From the NCBI GenBank assembly GCA_032622095.1, contig CP136066.1, positions 11,555,784-11,619,783 of the forward strand: 64,000 nt of DNA. Reading direction: 5' to 3'. This document shows, piece after piece, positions 16,101-27,091 of the stretch. This stretch comes from Siphonodentalium dalli. Lineage: Eukaryota > Mollusca > Scaphopoda > Gadilida > Siphonodentaliidae. The position numbers and the translations under genes are program-made. The notes under the pieces were generated by a model. The model ran no database searches, was not told the DNA's origin, and was given only the letters and a program-made list of their open reading frames with translations. Position 1 is the stretch's first letter; every line of letters starts with the position of its first letter.

Positions 16101-18540
16101 AAAATAAAAATGAATCTCGTTTACAGAGTAACGCAGCGATAGGAGTTACACCGGCGATATAAAAATAAAATTGAATCGAATCTCGTTTACAGAGTAACGC
16201 AGCGATAGGAGTTACACCGGCAATATAAAAATAAAATTGAATCGAATCTCGTTTACAGAGTAACGCAGCGATAGGAGTTACATCGGCGATATAAAAATAA
16301 AATTGAATTGAATCTCGTTTACAGAGTAACGCAGTGCTAGGAGTTATACCGGCGATATAAAAATCAAATTGAATTGAATCTCGTTTACAGAGTAACGCAG
16401 CGATAGGAGTTACACGGCGATATAAAAATCATATTGAATTGAATCTCATTTACAGAGTAACGTAGCGATAGGAGTTACACCGGCGATATAAAAATAAAAT
16501 TGAATTGAATCTCGTTTAGTGAGTAATGCAGCGATAGGAGTTACACCGGCAATATAAAAATAAAATTGAATTGAATCTCGTTTACAGAGTAACGCAGCGA
16601 TAGGAGTTACACCGGCGATATAAAAATAAAATTGAATTGAATCTCGTTTACAGAGTAACACAGCGATAGGAGTTACACCGGCGATATAAAAATAAAATTG
16701 AATCTCATCTCGTTTACAGAGTAATGCAGCGATAGGAGTTACACCGGCGATATAAAAATCAAATTGAATCTCATCTCGTTTACAGAGTAACGTAGTGATA
16801 GGAGTTACACCGGCGATATAAAAATCAAATTGAATCTCATCTCGTTTACAGAGTAACGCAGTGATAGGAGTTACACCGGCGATATAAAAATCATATTGAA
16901 TTGAATCTCATTTACAGAGTAACGTAGCGATAGGAGTTACACCGGCGATATAAAAATAAAATTGAATTGAATCTCGTTTAGTGAGTAATGCAGCGATAGG
17001 AGTTACACCGGCGATATAAAAATAAAATTGAATTGAATCTCGTTTACAGAGTAACGCAGCGATAGGAGTTACACCGGCGATATAAAAATAAAATTGAATT
17101 GAATCTCGTTTACAGAGTAACGCAGTGATAGGAGTTACATCGGCGTTATAAAAATCAAATTGAATCTCATCTCATTTACAGAGTAACGTAGTGATAGGAG
17201 TTACACCGGCGATATAAAAATAAAATTGAATTGAATCTCGTTTACAGAGTAACGCAGCGATAGGAGTTACACCGGCAATATAAAAATAAAATTGAATTGA
17301 ATCTCGTTTACAGAGTAACGCAGCGATAGGAGTTACACCGGCAATATAAAAATAAAATTGAATTGAATCTCGTTTACAGAGTAACGCAGCGATAGGAGTT
17401 ACACCGGCGATATAAAAATAAAATTGAATTGAATCTCGTTTACAGAGTAACGCAGTGATAGGAGTTACACCGGCGATATAAAAATAAAATTGAATTGAAT
17501 CTCGTTTACAGAGTAACGCAGTGATAGGAGTTACACCGGCGATATAAAAATAAAATTGAATTGAATCTTGTTTACAGAGTAACGCAGTGATAGGAGTTAC
17601 ACCGGCGATATAAAAATCAAAATGAATTGAATCTCATTTACAGAGTAACGTAGTGATAGGAGTTACACCGGCGATATAAAAATCAAATTGAATTGAATCT
17701 CATTTACAGAGTAACGCAGTGATAGGAGTTACACCGGCGATATAAAAATCAAATTGAATTGAATCTCGTTTACAGAGTAACGCAGTGATAGGAGTTACAC
17801 CGGCGATATAAAAATCAAAATGAATTGAATCTCATTTACATAGTAACGTAGTGATAGGAGTTACACCGGCGATATAAAAATCAAATTGAATTGAATCTCA
17901 TTTACAGAGTAACGCAGTGATAGGAGTTACACCGGCGATATAAAAATCAAATTGAATTGAATCTCGTTTACAGAGTAACGTAGTGATAGGAGTTACACCG
18001 GCGATATAAAAATCAAATTGAATTGAATCTCATTTACAGAGTAACGCAGTGATAGGAGTTACACCGGCGATATAAAAATAAAATTGAATTGAATCTCATT
18101 TACAGAGTAACGCAGTGATAGGAGTTACACCGGCGATATAAAAATAAAATTGAATTGAATCTCGTTTACAGAGTAACGCAGCGATAGGAGTTACACCGGC
18201 GATATAAAAATAAAATTGAATTGAATCTCATTTACAGAGTAACGTAGTGATAGGAGTTACACCGGCGATATAAAAATCAAATTGAATTGAATCTCGTTTA
18301 CAGAGTAACACAGCGATAGGAGTTACACCGGCGATATAAAAATAAAATTGAATTGAATCTCGTTTACAGAGTAACGCAGTGATAGGAGTTACACCTGCGA
18401 TATAAAAATAAAATTGAATTGAATCTCGTTTAGTGACTAACGCAGCGATAGGAGTTACACCGGCGATATAAAAATCAAATTGAATTGAATCTCGTTTACA
18501 GAGTAACGCAGTGATAGGAGTTACACCGGCGATATAAAAA

Positions 18541-18892
18541 TGATATTTTTAAAAATATAATATATATTTCCTTAAAGAAAGCCTGAACACTGAACAGAAC
18601 TATATGGATAGATGTCCTGCGTTTGCAAACCATAGCAGAAAAGGGGTTAACTTTTTGGTCGCCTACGGTCATTCACGGTCTGTACTCTTCAGTGGCTTGC
18701 CTCGGAATCAGTCACGCATGCGCAGTCCCAATATAATTCACTGTACAGATTGAATTAGCCAGTTTATTTTCAACTCAATCAGAAGATTGGCGAGTCGCGG
18801 GGTTGGGAATGGCACCGCCATGGGAGGGCCCTATGATAGTTCAGTGTTCAGGCTTTCTTTAAGGAAATATATATTATATTTTTAAAAATATC
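18541..18892. mobile_element. Fold-back MITE at the edge of the larger TIR element
   Basis: A 352-bp unit bounded by near-perfect inverted repeats of about 55 bp. The left one begins TGATATTTTTAAAAATATAA and includes CTTAAAGAAAGCCTGAACAC; the complement lies at about 18837-18892. The left interior (18597-18778) matches the right end of the neighbouring large element in inverted orientation (complement of 23340-23520). It looks like a shortened relative that captured one end of the larger transposon. No coding capacity. Confidence 0.7.
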
Positions 18893-19289
18893 ATATTTCC
18901 GCCAAAGGAAGCCCTCACACTGAACTATATGGATTAGAATGCAAGCCCAGGAGGAGGCACGAGCAATAAAGTTAATAGCCAAATTTTGAGTAAAGGTACT
19001 CTTCTAAAACAGATTGTACCATATATGAACACTTTAATGAATCTGTTAGGATTATTTACGTGAAATAACTCGTATAGTTAGAGTGCTATTTTGCTCAAAT
19101 GTGTACAGCCCCCCCTTGTTTTGAAACAAACATCCCATGAGGTGCCATCCAATGCATAGTTGCGAGCGAACCGAGCAAGTATAACGTTAGAAGAAACTCT
19201 TCGTTCTTCTCTGTGTCGTCTTCTTCAGCTGTCTGTTCTAAGGTCCCACCCGTCAAGGTCCCATGATGCAGGATCATGAAGGAAGGAGA

Positions 19290-21660
19290 CTAACTCACTC
19301 TCCGCCTTAGCGACAGAACGACCTGCACAGACGGAGGCCCACTCTGCCGATGGCGAGACAACCAAAGTTAACTAACTGCTATTCGCCAAAGAAAAAGCCA
19401 GAGAACCTGATGCCAAATTTGTGGCACAGGGATTGAGTTGAGAACCCATTAGGCCAAACAGGTTGTACAACGATAATGGAGTCAAGCCATCTGAACAGAG
19501 GGAGCCCCCACCCACGCATCTTGCAAGGTGGTCATGCCCCCTGTCGTTCTTAGAACAGCTTCCTTGTTTTTCTTCTACTGATCACATGTCTCTGAGGTAC
19601 CTATGCATCACAAGATATCCGACAGAAACCCTGTGATACAAATCTTACGAGTATATAAACAGTCCCTCCCATGAGGAAAACACACCGAGAGCATTTATTT
19701 GCTCCCGTAATGCAGAAGACGGGTGTAATATGGCACCCATACGATACCATAATTGTACATGTAAGTTGGGTTTTTGCTCAAACAAAAAGTCATTGTGGAA
19801 TAGACCTATGTCTAGTTACACTTTAATATGCCATAGTTGCACTGAGATGGTAAAGCATCTAAATAAACCTTAAAATAGTTCAATATTGAACCAACAATTA
19901 CAGTCTCCATTAGTATTTTGTGAAGAAGGACGGGTGCGAATTTTAGCACCAGTGAATTGAAAATTACGAGTGCATACGGGTGCGAGAGAAATCACTCCCG
20001 TCTCCTGGGAAGGACTGATATAAATATATAAAAATGATATAAAAAATATATATCAAGGTGATCTATAAGTCACAATGAGATCATTGCAGAAGGCCCTTTG
20101 GCTCTTTGACAACTGAAATCAGTTCAAATGATGTACAATGTAATCAGATGATAACCACGGGTAAATTGTCACCATACGGAATATTCAGTTCTGAGCCTCT
20201 GCCCAGAACATCATGTCACTTTCCCCCCCAAACATGCAGCAGAACGACCTAGGTGTGTGATATGTTAGTGTGAGGCATGCAGCAAACTAGGGGAAGACCC
20301 CCTCCAAAATGGCTCGCTGAAGGAAACAAATGAAATTTTTTATCCTCCTAGTAAAGGACACACATCCCTTTATAATGTTGTTACTTATTGAATTTTAAGA
20401 GCCATGATGGAGAGGAGCTCCCCCGACCTAAGTGGTCCTGTTGAAGGCATGTTTAAGGAAAATAGGACAAATCCAGCATAGACCGAAGCGTGGTCTCAGG
20501 CCCTTATGATTGGGCGGCTGGTGCCATGTGGTTGGGATCCCCTCATATGGGTTGGTCCCTGCCTGCAAGGAAAGGTTTGATGGCTAGTCAATGAGCTTCC
20601 TCGAAAGCTGAGCTGGACAGCGCAAACGTCTTTGCCTGTTTTATTGTCGAATGTTGATAGGACAAATCCGGCATATACCGAAGCGCGCAGAGTTGGCAGC
20701 ATGGTTTCAGGCCCTTATGATCGGGTGCCATGGGGTTGGGATCCACTCGGACTGGGTGGTCCCCTGCCTGCAAGGAAAGGTCTATAACGCTAGTCAATGA
20801 GCTTCCTAGAAAGCTGAGATGGACAGTGCAAACGTCTTTGCCCGCGTTATTGTCTATTGTCTATAGGAGTGCAGTGCCCTGTTAATTTTATTACCCTGTG
20901 CCAGATAATCAAATTGATATTGGTAATAGGAGTATGAAGAGCCATGAGATGTACTCTGTCGGCCAGGCCATTGGCAGGGTCGTTGTGGCACGTGACAAGA
21001 GAAATGCTTTCCATGTAAATGTGCTTCATTCATGTGTGAAGTCTATTGACCAGTGTGTCAGTCGCGGGTCGTGTACCTTACCTATGAAATGTATATCACA
21101 GGTAAGATAGATCGAGTTCTCGATGCATTTTGAAGACGGTGGTACGATTGCGCAGGGCGTGCCAGGAGGGCTTGAGAGTTCATAGTTCAGTAGGAAGAAG
21201 CCTATAGATGAGATAATCCGTGGATAGGAAATCACGATCCGCAGCTTCTGCCTTACCGATGCCAGACTGTGCCGGCCGAAAAGACCCACAGTCTGACGTA
21301 TTGTGCGCAGACGGGTCGTCATCGAAAGCCTCAGACGCCTTGGGGTGTAAGGATAGCATGTCGCTCTCTACCTTAGCGTCGGAACGACCTGCAATAATGG
21401 ACGACAAAACACTAGAGGGAGGCCCATTCCGGCGATGGCTCAATCGAGGTGTAAATACCTCCCATGGAATTTTAAGCTACGGCCAACTGTTTGAGCAAAA
21501 GGCTGATAAACTGAGTTCCAATTTTGGAGTCCAGTGTCGAAATGAAGAATCCCATAGCCAAAACTGGTTTCTTCTGATAACCGGAAGGAGGTGGAGCCAT
21601 CGGACCGGGGTGAGCCCCCCACCCCCAAATGCAGGTGGTCCCGACCAAGCTGAATGTCCT
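19290..21660. repeat. Diverged direct duplication inside the large element
   Basis: Two segments, about 19290-19550 and 21350-21660, share ordered landmarks: CTCTCYRCCTTAGCG, GAACGACCTGCA, GGAGGCCCA followed by CGATGGC, and a C-rich block ending in GGTGGTC. Divergence is high and they are about 2.1 kb apart. This could be an old internal duplication of the transposon or two copies of another repeat. Confidence 0.5.
20462..20855. repeat. Tandem duplication of about 195 bp
   Basis: 20462-20655 and 20658-20855 are related copies. Both begin AGGACAAATCC and both contain CAGGCCCTTATGAT, GGTTGGGATCC, CCTGCCTGCAAGGAAAGG, GCTAGTCAATGAGCTTCCT and GCAAACGTCTTTGCC. Short overlapping frames here are explained by the elevated GC content and are not supported as genes. 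Confidence 0.8.
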
Positions 21661-21744
21661 GTCCAAGCAGAACAATGGGTAGAGGCCATTGCAGCAGAAA
21701 CCCCAAGACGGCTGAGAGGCAGGCAAGGCCGTGTCTTTATATAG
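21220..21744 (+). other. Unrecognised 174-codon open frame, doubtful
   Basis: This is the longest open frame inside the large TIR element, with an ATG at 21220. The peptide is rich in Arg, Ser, Gly and Pro and shows no motif I recognise. Several frames on both strands are open over the same stretch, as expected in a locally GC-richer tract. It partly overlaps the diverged direct duplication at 21350-21660. It could be a remnant of element-encoded sequence, but chance is the more economical explanation. Confidence 0.12.
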
Positions 21745-22027
21745 ATCGTGACCAAGGGGACCGGGCTTGCTACCGAATGGGTAGGGCCACTGCCCTATGC
21801 CGAAGTCGCCGTAGGCCGCCCAGCCGGTGTCGTTACGTTCGCACGCGATTTTGGCAACTTCAGCACACAGAACCGCTTGCGCCGGTGTGGGACCAAATGT
21901 CCTGGGGGTCTCAAGTACCCCTGCATCGCCACCGGTCGCCTCCCCACTAATTGATTTAATGCCGCGGCATAATCGGGGGAGCGTGAACTGTTCCTGCCCG
22001 AGAAGAGATCCGACCGAGAAATACTAC

Positions 22028-22234
22028 CTGGGAAGGATCCAGAGATGGTGCAAATAAAGGCTCTATATCATACTAGTAGACTATCTCATCCGATTTTCAT
22101 GTTTAGTTGTTGAATTATAGAAAAATTCGTTGAAATAATGGAGAACCACTTGAATAATTACTATCCCCAGGGTCTCCAGAGTTTGAGCGCCCAAACCTGT
22201 AACAGGTAGAAAAACATCCCTGGATCCTTCTCAG
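22028..22234. mobile_element. hAT-like MITE, short copy
   Basis: Termini CTGGGAAGGATCCAG and, inverted, CTGAGAAGGATCCAG bound 207 bp. The interior shares with the longer copy at 42991-43520 the segments GCAAATAAAGGCTCTATATC, AGAGTTTGRGCGCCCAAACC and TGTAACAGGTA. Flanking 8-mers AATACTAC and AAAATTAC agree at 6 of 8 positions, compatible with a decayed 8-bp hAT target duplication. It sits inside the 4.7-kb element. Confidence 0.65.
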
Positions 22235-22359
22235 AAAATTACAAGCCCACCGGTTCAGACCGGCTTGCTGAACCGGCTGGTGTATAATCGCAGCTATTGT
22301 TCATTAGACCTACCGCCATACTTAACGTAATTAACCACCAATAACGTGGTGTCACCCAG

Positions 22360-22640
22360 TTAATATGGGGTACTATACCGCGGTATCCTCCAATACCGCG
22401 GTACTGATACCGCTTGTTAACGCGAACAAGTATGTGCGAGTAAATACCTCCCCTAAAAGAGTTCCATGAAAATCACAGCGGTATTTAACAAATTAATGCG
22501 GTGCCCGCTAAAAGACCACGGTATCATCGCCCAATACCGTAACTTCACGCCATGACCGTCTCGATACCGCTACCGTTTATTACCGGTATCACCGCGGTCA
22601 TGACCGGGGTATCACCCCGTTTTTCTGGTCAACCACCTTG
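22360..22640. repeat. Cluster of palindromic ATACCGCGGTAT-like motifs
   Basis: At least eight related self-complementary or half motifs occur in both orientations: TACCGCGGTA (twice), GATACCGC, CACGGTATC, AATACCGTAA, CGATACCGCTACCG, TTACCGGTATCACCGCGGT and GACCGGGGTATCACCCC. The arrangement is interspersed rather than a simple tandem. The same architecture with other motifs recurs in five or more elements further right. Confidence 0.7.
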
Positions 22641-23339
22641 AGAATAGCGGTATATACAAGGTAGCTATTAATCGACATACATCTATGACATGGCTGAGAT
22701 TTATTCGTAGCACTACGGTACTACTGTCATATGAAGTTATTGTTATGCATGTGACATTGATAAACCAAGATCTAATCAACTGTCAGTATTCTTGTGTAGA
22801 TTGTAATCAACTTCAAGGTCAAACGTGATTAACACATCTGGATCATTTGTATTGAAACATAGTATTATGTGAAAGCACGTTGTTCATAACATGACGAGAG
22901 ATAGCGTCAGTAGCGATGGAATTATTGCTAAATAAATTTCCACGCATTAAAACGTCAAAATAATTCCCACGAAATTAGGATACTTCCGCGGAGAATCACG
23001 TGGCATTTTTGATATCTGACAAATTCTATCATACCTTATAGGCGCTATAATAATTCCATAGATGTATTTCTCACAATAATCTGTGCGCCTCGTAAGGTCT
23101 TGAAATGGCGGCTAATTATGGCGAAATGCTGATTTTCATATTCGAAGAAGTTCGCCGCCTGTTCGAAAAACACGAACAATTATATGTTTGAAACGAAACG
23201 GTCCGTGAATTCGAAACGATAATTATAAAAACGAACGCGTAGGCGACCAGTAATTATTGTATCGATAAATTGAATTTGTCGCTATTGTTAAACGACAAAT
23301 TCGAAAAAATACTCCCTTATGATCCGTTCGGTTGGTAGC
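22640..23339. other. AT-rich interior of the large element, no gene
   Basis: I see no open frame of note, no domain and no repeat array here. Short shared words such as AATTCCCACGAAATT suggest old repeats only. Confidence 0.5.
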
Positions 23340-23547
23340 AGAAAAATAAACTGGCTAATTCAATCTGTACAGTGAATTATATTGGGACTGCGCATGCGTG
23401 ACTGATTCCGAGGCAAGCCACTGAAGAGTACAGACCGTGAATGACCGTAGGCGACCAAAAAGTTAACCCCTTTTCTGCTATGGTTTGCAAACGCAGGACA
23501 TCTATCCATATAGTTCAGTGTGAGGGCTTCCTTTGGCGGAAATATAA

Positions 23548-23846
23548 AATTGAATTGAATCTCGTTTAGTGACTAACGCAGCGATAGGAGTTACACCGGC
23601 GATATAAAAATCAAATTGAATTGAATCTCATTTACAGAGTAACGTAGTGATAGGAGTTACACCGGCGATATAAAAATAAAATTGAATTGAATCTCGTTTA
23701 GTGAGTAACGTAGCGATAGGAGTTACACCGGCGATATAAAAATAAAATTGAATTGAATCTCGTTTAGTGAGTAACGTAGCGATAGGAGTTACACCGGCGA
23801 TATAAAAATAAAATTGAATTGAATCTCATTTACAGAGTAACGCAGA
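23548..23846. repeat. 66-bp satellite, right-hand block next to exon G
   Basis: About 4.5 further units of the same satellite after the inserted element. The first complete unit carries the variant TTTAGTGACTAACGCAGCG, otherwise seen only at about 18430, just left of the insertion. The last unit is diverged (CGCAGATAGCAGTAGTTAAT) and leads into the 5' splice site of exon G, read on the minus strand. Confidence 0.95.
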
Positions 23847-23862
23847 TAGCAGTAGTTAATAC

Positions 23863-23999
23863 CTTTCGAAGAAATTTGGCGAGTGATATGGAGTATTCTT
23901 CCATGCACACAGCAGATGAGAGGTAGGGCGACGAGACTAAAGCCAGGACGACCTTACTGCAATCCAGAGCCTCATAGAGTGACCTCTGCCACAAGTTAC
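23863..23999 (-). CDS. Exon G: second TIR domain, C-terminal part
   Basis: Minus-strand exon of 137 bp: acceptor CTATTTCAG before 23999, donor AAG|GTATTA after 23863. It joins exon F in phase: F ends on one base of a Gly codon, and G supplies two bases and then 45 codons. The peptide begins NLWQRSLYEALDCSKVVLAL and continues VSSPYLSSAVCMEEYSIS. This is the classic middle of a TIR domain: the strand ending in VLALVS, the SPxYLxS loop, and a C..E helix that in many TIR domains holds the conserved glutamate. Known roles of the family are innate immune signalling adaptors and NAD+-cleaving enzymes; which applies here cannot be told. The rest of the domain must lie beyond the giant satellite intron, left of position 1. 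Confidence 0.88.
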
Positions 24000-24044
24000 C
24001 TGAAATAGAACATAATCAGTTTCACATGCTCGTTCCCATGGTGA

Positions 24045-24597
24045 TTAACCCTTTCATGACTCGGGTAATAATCATGTTCGATAAAACAAATTTAAATTAA
24101 TTAAAGATCCTGTGCCAGTGCATTCACTTATATATGCGAGTCACACGAGAATCAAAATATAGCATTTCTACAGCGAATCACTGCTTTTTACGAGAATCAA
24201 ATAAAGAATCATGATTATGATTCTCATCAGATTTTAAGCCCTGATAAGATAAGATTTATTTGTATAAACACCAATAAAGGCAGTATGCTAAGAATACGAT
24301 GCATAAACACCAATAAAGGCAGTATGCTAAGAATACGATGCATAATAAAACAATAAGTAATAAATAATTGCATGTGAACATGGCATGTCTATAATAATTA
24401 TAACTACATGTTTTTTATTGTGTGATAGCGTGCATAATATCATTCTAAACACTTATCAAAGAAGTGCCTGATATGTGAGGCTATCAAGGGTGGCTCGCCT
24501 ATATAAGAGAATGCATTGGGTGGCTCGCCTATATAAGAGAATGCATTGGAATAGGGTTTTCGCCAATTTCAGGATGCTCCAGTCATGGAATGGTTAA
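24045..24597. mobile_element. TTAA-flanked MITE, copy 1
   Basis: The left end TTAACCCTTTCATGACT at 24045 and the inverted right end AGTCATGGAATGGTTAA, ending at 24597, define a 553-bp non-coding element. It contains the family's TGCATTC...ATATAT half hairpin and a short direct repeat of GGTGGCTCGCCTATATAAGA. A TTAA target with CCCTTT termini suggests a piggyBac-like family (inference). It fills most of the intron between exons F and G. Confidence 0.75.
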
Positions 24598-24642
24598 CTG
24601 GGTTGTAGTTGACTGCTCGACAGACAAAACAAAGACATTCAC

Positions 24643-24851
24643 CTGTTTTTAGAGCTTCTCTATCAAAGAACACATTGAGATGAGGGTATTTTGATTCAAA
24701 CTGTTTCTGGAACAGTTCCGCTTGCTGTGGGTTTTTGTGAGAATATGAGATGAACACATCGTAGTCTTGATGCGTTACGTTCATCGAATCTGTCAGAGTT
24801 TTACATGCATCCTGTAGCCTCTGTTCGGTGTCAACCCCTTCTTTTCTCACC
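24643..24851 (-). CDS. Exon F: second TIR domain, N-terminal part
   Basis: Minus-strand exon of 209 bp: acceptor TTTCCAG before 24851, donor ACAG|GTGAAT after 24643. It encodes a linker (VRKEGVDTEQRLQDAC...) followed by QDYDVFISYSHKN, a clear TIR box 1, and then a helix and LNVFFDREALKTG, the box 2 region (FxDREAL.TG). It ends with one base that combines with exon G to give LKTGNLWQ, a canonical TIR sequence. Its first base completes an Arg codon with the last two bases of exon E, so direct E-F splicing is in phase. That would leave the first TIR domain without its C-terminal half. Frame across the whole exon is uninterrupted, so it looks functional. Confidence 0.92.
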
Positions 24852-24902
24852 CTGGAAAGTTAATAAAGACATGCACAGATGAAGTTGATGAATGAAGTAA
24901 AA

Positions 24903-25618
24903 TTAACCCTTTCATGATGGAACCTGTGCTGGTGCAACATTAAAGACCCTATGCCAATGCAATCTCTTATATATGTGAGTCGACCATAGGTCGCCTTGCA
25001 TATATAAGAGAATGCATTGGCCTAACAATTGTTTATAAATTTTTACTACTTTTTGTTACATTCTTTAACAATTTTTATCATTTTTTCTTACATTCTTTAA
25101 CAATTTTTATGTTTTTTTTTTCATAACTTTCTCTTACATTCTATATCATTTTTTTTTAGTATTTTTCTTATATTCTTTAACAATTTAAAAATAATTTATC
25201 ATTTTTTCTCACATTCTTCAACAATTTATATCATTTTATATCATTTTTTTTTACATTCTTTATCAATTTTTATAATTTTTTCTTACATTCTATATAAATT
25301 GTTATCGTTTTTCTTATATTCTTCAACAATTTTTAAATATTTTATAATTTTTTCTTACATTCTTCAACAATTTATATAATTTATTTCTTACATTCTGTAT
25401 CATTTTTTATCAGTATTTCTTTAAAGTTTTTTTTATCATTTTTTTCTCCATTTTTTCTTACATTCTTTAACAATTAAAAAAAATAGTATAAAATTTGTTA
25501 GGCCAATGCATTCTCTTATATATGCGAGGTGACCAATGGGAGACTCGCATATATAAGAGAATGCATTGGCACAGGGTTTTTGATAAAATTCAGGAATCTT
25601 CAGTGAAGAAAGGGTTAA
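24903..25618. mobile_element. TTAA-flanked MITE with double-hairpin ends, copy 2
   Basis: TTAACCCTTTCATGA at 24903 and the inverse AGGGTTAA ending at 25618 bound 716 bp. Each end carries its own hairpin (24955-25020 and 25503-25570) built from CCAATGCATTCTCTTATATA and its complement around a short GTCGACC-like turn. The two hairpins are mutual inverted repeats. The centre (25022-25500) is a degenerate T-rich repeat of TTTTTTCTTACATTCTTTAA type. No coding capacity. Confidence 0.85.
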
Positions 25619-25934
25619 TATGAGTTGGTTTGTTTATGAACCAGATAAAAATAATTATTGAACACTCTGTGAACCAGAGAAATATAATTATTGAACACTC
25701 CGTGAACCAGAGAAATATAATTATTGAACACTCCGTGAACCAGAGAATATAATTATTGAACCAGAGAAATAAAATTATTGAACCAGAGAAATATAATTAT
25801 TGAACCAGAGAAATATAATTATTGAACACTCTGTGAACCAGAGAAATATAATTATTGAACACTCCGTGAACCATAGAAATATAATTATTGAACACTCCGT
25901 GAACCAGAGAATATAATTATTGAACCAGAGAAAT

Positions 25935-26090
25935 AGAGGATCTACAACGAGTCCCCAGTTTATAGCGGAATTTACAAAACGAGTCCAGTAAATTAGGTCT
26001 GGACCGAGCCTTTGGCGAGGTCCAGACCTAATTTACTGGACGAGTTTTGTAATTTCCGCTATAAACTGGGGACGAGTAGTAGATTCTATT
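25935..26090. mobile_element. Near-perfect hairpin element, copy 1
   Basis: Arms of about 60 bp: CCCCAGTTTATAGCGGAA, ACAAAACGAGTCCAGTAAAT and TAGGTCTGGACC pair with the complement ending at about 26076. The loop is about 13 bp (GAGCCTTTGGCGA). It interrupts the 33-bp satellite. Fold-back MITE or hairpin; no obvious target duplication. Confidence 0.75.
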
Positions 26091-26935
26091 TATTACATGA
26101 TCCAAAACATCGACAAAACATACTTAAATCAACAAATGGAACGAGAAACTAACATCGGCTTCTATAAGACATGCGATGACGTTTCACGTAACTATTCGTT
26201 GTTTGCCCGCGTAAAGAAATAGTCCCAGATAAATAAAGACTATTTGGCGCTTTTAATGGCGTATATTTAATAACATAACTTTTCAAATTCTTCAGTCATG
26301 ATAGTTTGTTGGAAAAATATTGGAAGTCATAGTATTTTTGAGACGTAGCGTACGGAATGTTAAAAGACCGTAAACCGGAAGTCAAAGGTCACCTGGCACT
26401 ATTTCCTGTTATTAAACGAACGTTTAATATCACAATTTATAGAATGGGTTTATTGAATGGAATAATGGTAGGATCGTGTAATAAATATAATTATTGAACA
26501 CTTCGTGAACCAGAGAAATATAATTATTGAACACTCCGTGAACCAGAGAAATATAATTATTGAACACTCCGTGAACCAGATAAATATAATTATTGAACAC
26601 TCCGTGAACCATATAAATATAATTATTGAACACTCCGTGAACCAGAGATATATAATTATTGAACAATCCGTGAACCAGAGAAATATAATTATTGAACACT
26701 CCGTGAACCAGAGAAATATAATTATTGAACACTCCGTGAACCAGAGAATATAATTATTGAACCAGAGAAATATAATTATTGAACCAGAGAAATATAATTA
26801 TTGAACCAGAGAAATATAATTATTGAACACTCTGTGAACCAGAGAAATATAATTATTGAACACTCCGTGAACCATAGAAATATAATTATTGAACACTCCG
26901 TGAACCAGAGAATATAATTATTGAACCAGAGAAAT

Positions 26936-27091
26936 AGAGGATCTACAACGAGTCCCCAGTTTATAGCGGAATTTACAAAACGAGTCCAGTAAATTAGGTC
27001 TGGACCGAGCCTTTGGCGAGGTCCAGACCTAATTTACTGGACGAGTTTTGTAATTTCCGCTATAAACTGGGGACGAGTTGTAGATTCTATT
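26936..27091. mobile_element. Near-perfect hairpin element, copy 2
   Basis: Same hairpin as at 25935, carried along by the 1001-bp duplication. Confidence 0.75.

Larger units (their letters stand above)
1..18540. repeat. 66-bp satellite array, main block
   Basis: About 281 head-to-tail copies of a 66-bp unit containing GGAGTTACACCGGCGATATA and AATTGAATTGAATCTC. Common variants are CGTTTACAGAGTAAC versus CGTTTAGTGAGTAAC, CGCAGCG versus CGTAGTG, and AAAATAAAATT versus AAAATCAAATT. Because 66 is a multiple of 3, runs of units stay open on the minus strand as a 22-residue periodic peptide (LLCKRDSIQFYFYIAGVTPI...), broken by stops every few units. I do not regard it as coding. The block runs off the left edge. 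It lies downstream of exon G of the minus-strand macro/TIR gene, so it is inferred to be intronic. Confidence 0.97.
18892..23547. mobile_element. 4.7-kb TIR element inserted in the 66-bp satellite
   Basis: The left end ATTTCCGCCAAAGGAAGCCC at about 18893 is repeated inverted at the right end (about 23526-23545, GGGCTTCCTTTGGCGGAAAT). The match continues through ACACTGAACTATATGGAT. Satellite sequence resumes exactly after the right end. The interior holds diverged internal duplications, a short hAT-like MITE and a palindrome cluster, each listed separately. I recognise no transposase, so it is probably non-autonomous or decayed. The superfamily is not assigned because no clear target duplication is visible at the satellite junctions. 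Confidence 0.7.

Noticed and set aside
1-18540. Minus-strand open frames of 71-137 codons with 22-residue repeats as a repetitive protein gene
   Set aside because: They exist only because 66 is divisible by 3, are broken by stops at irregular places, have no start or splice context, and unit variation does not favour synonymous changes.
1-18540. CRISPR array or bacterial repeat cassette
   Set aside because: There is no alternation of constant repeat and unique spacer; the whole 66-bp unit is repeated, and the surroundings are eukaryotic.
20496-22057. Numerous overlapping frames as a transposase
   Set aside because: No recognisable domain, overlapping frames on both strands, and the tract is built of diverged duplications.
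18541-23547. LTR retrotransposon
   Set aside because: The end repeats are inverted, not direct, and no gag-pol, primer site or polypurine tract is seen.
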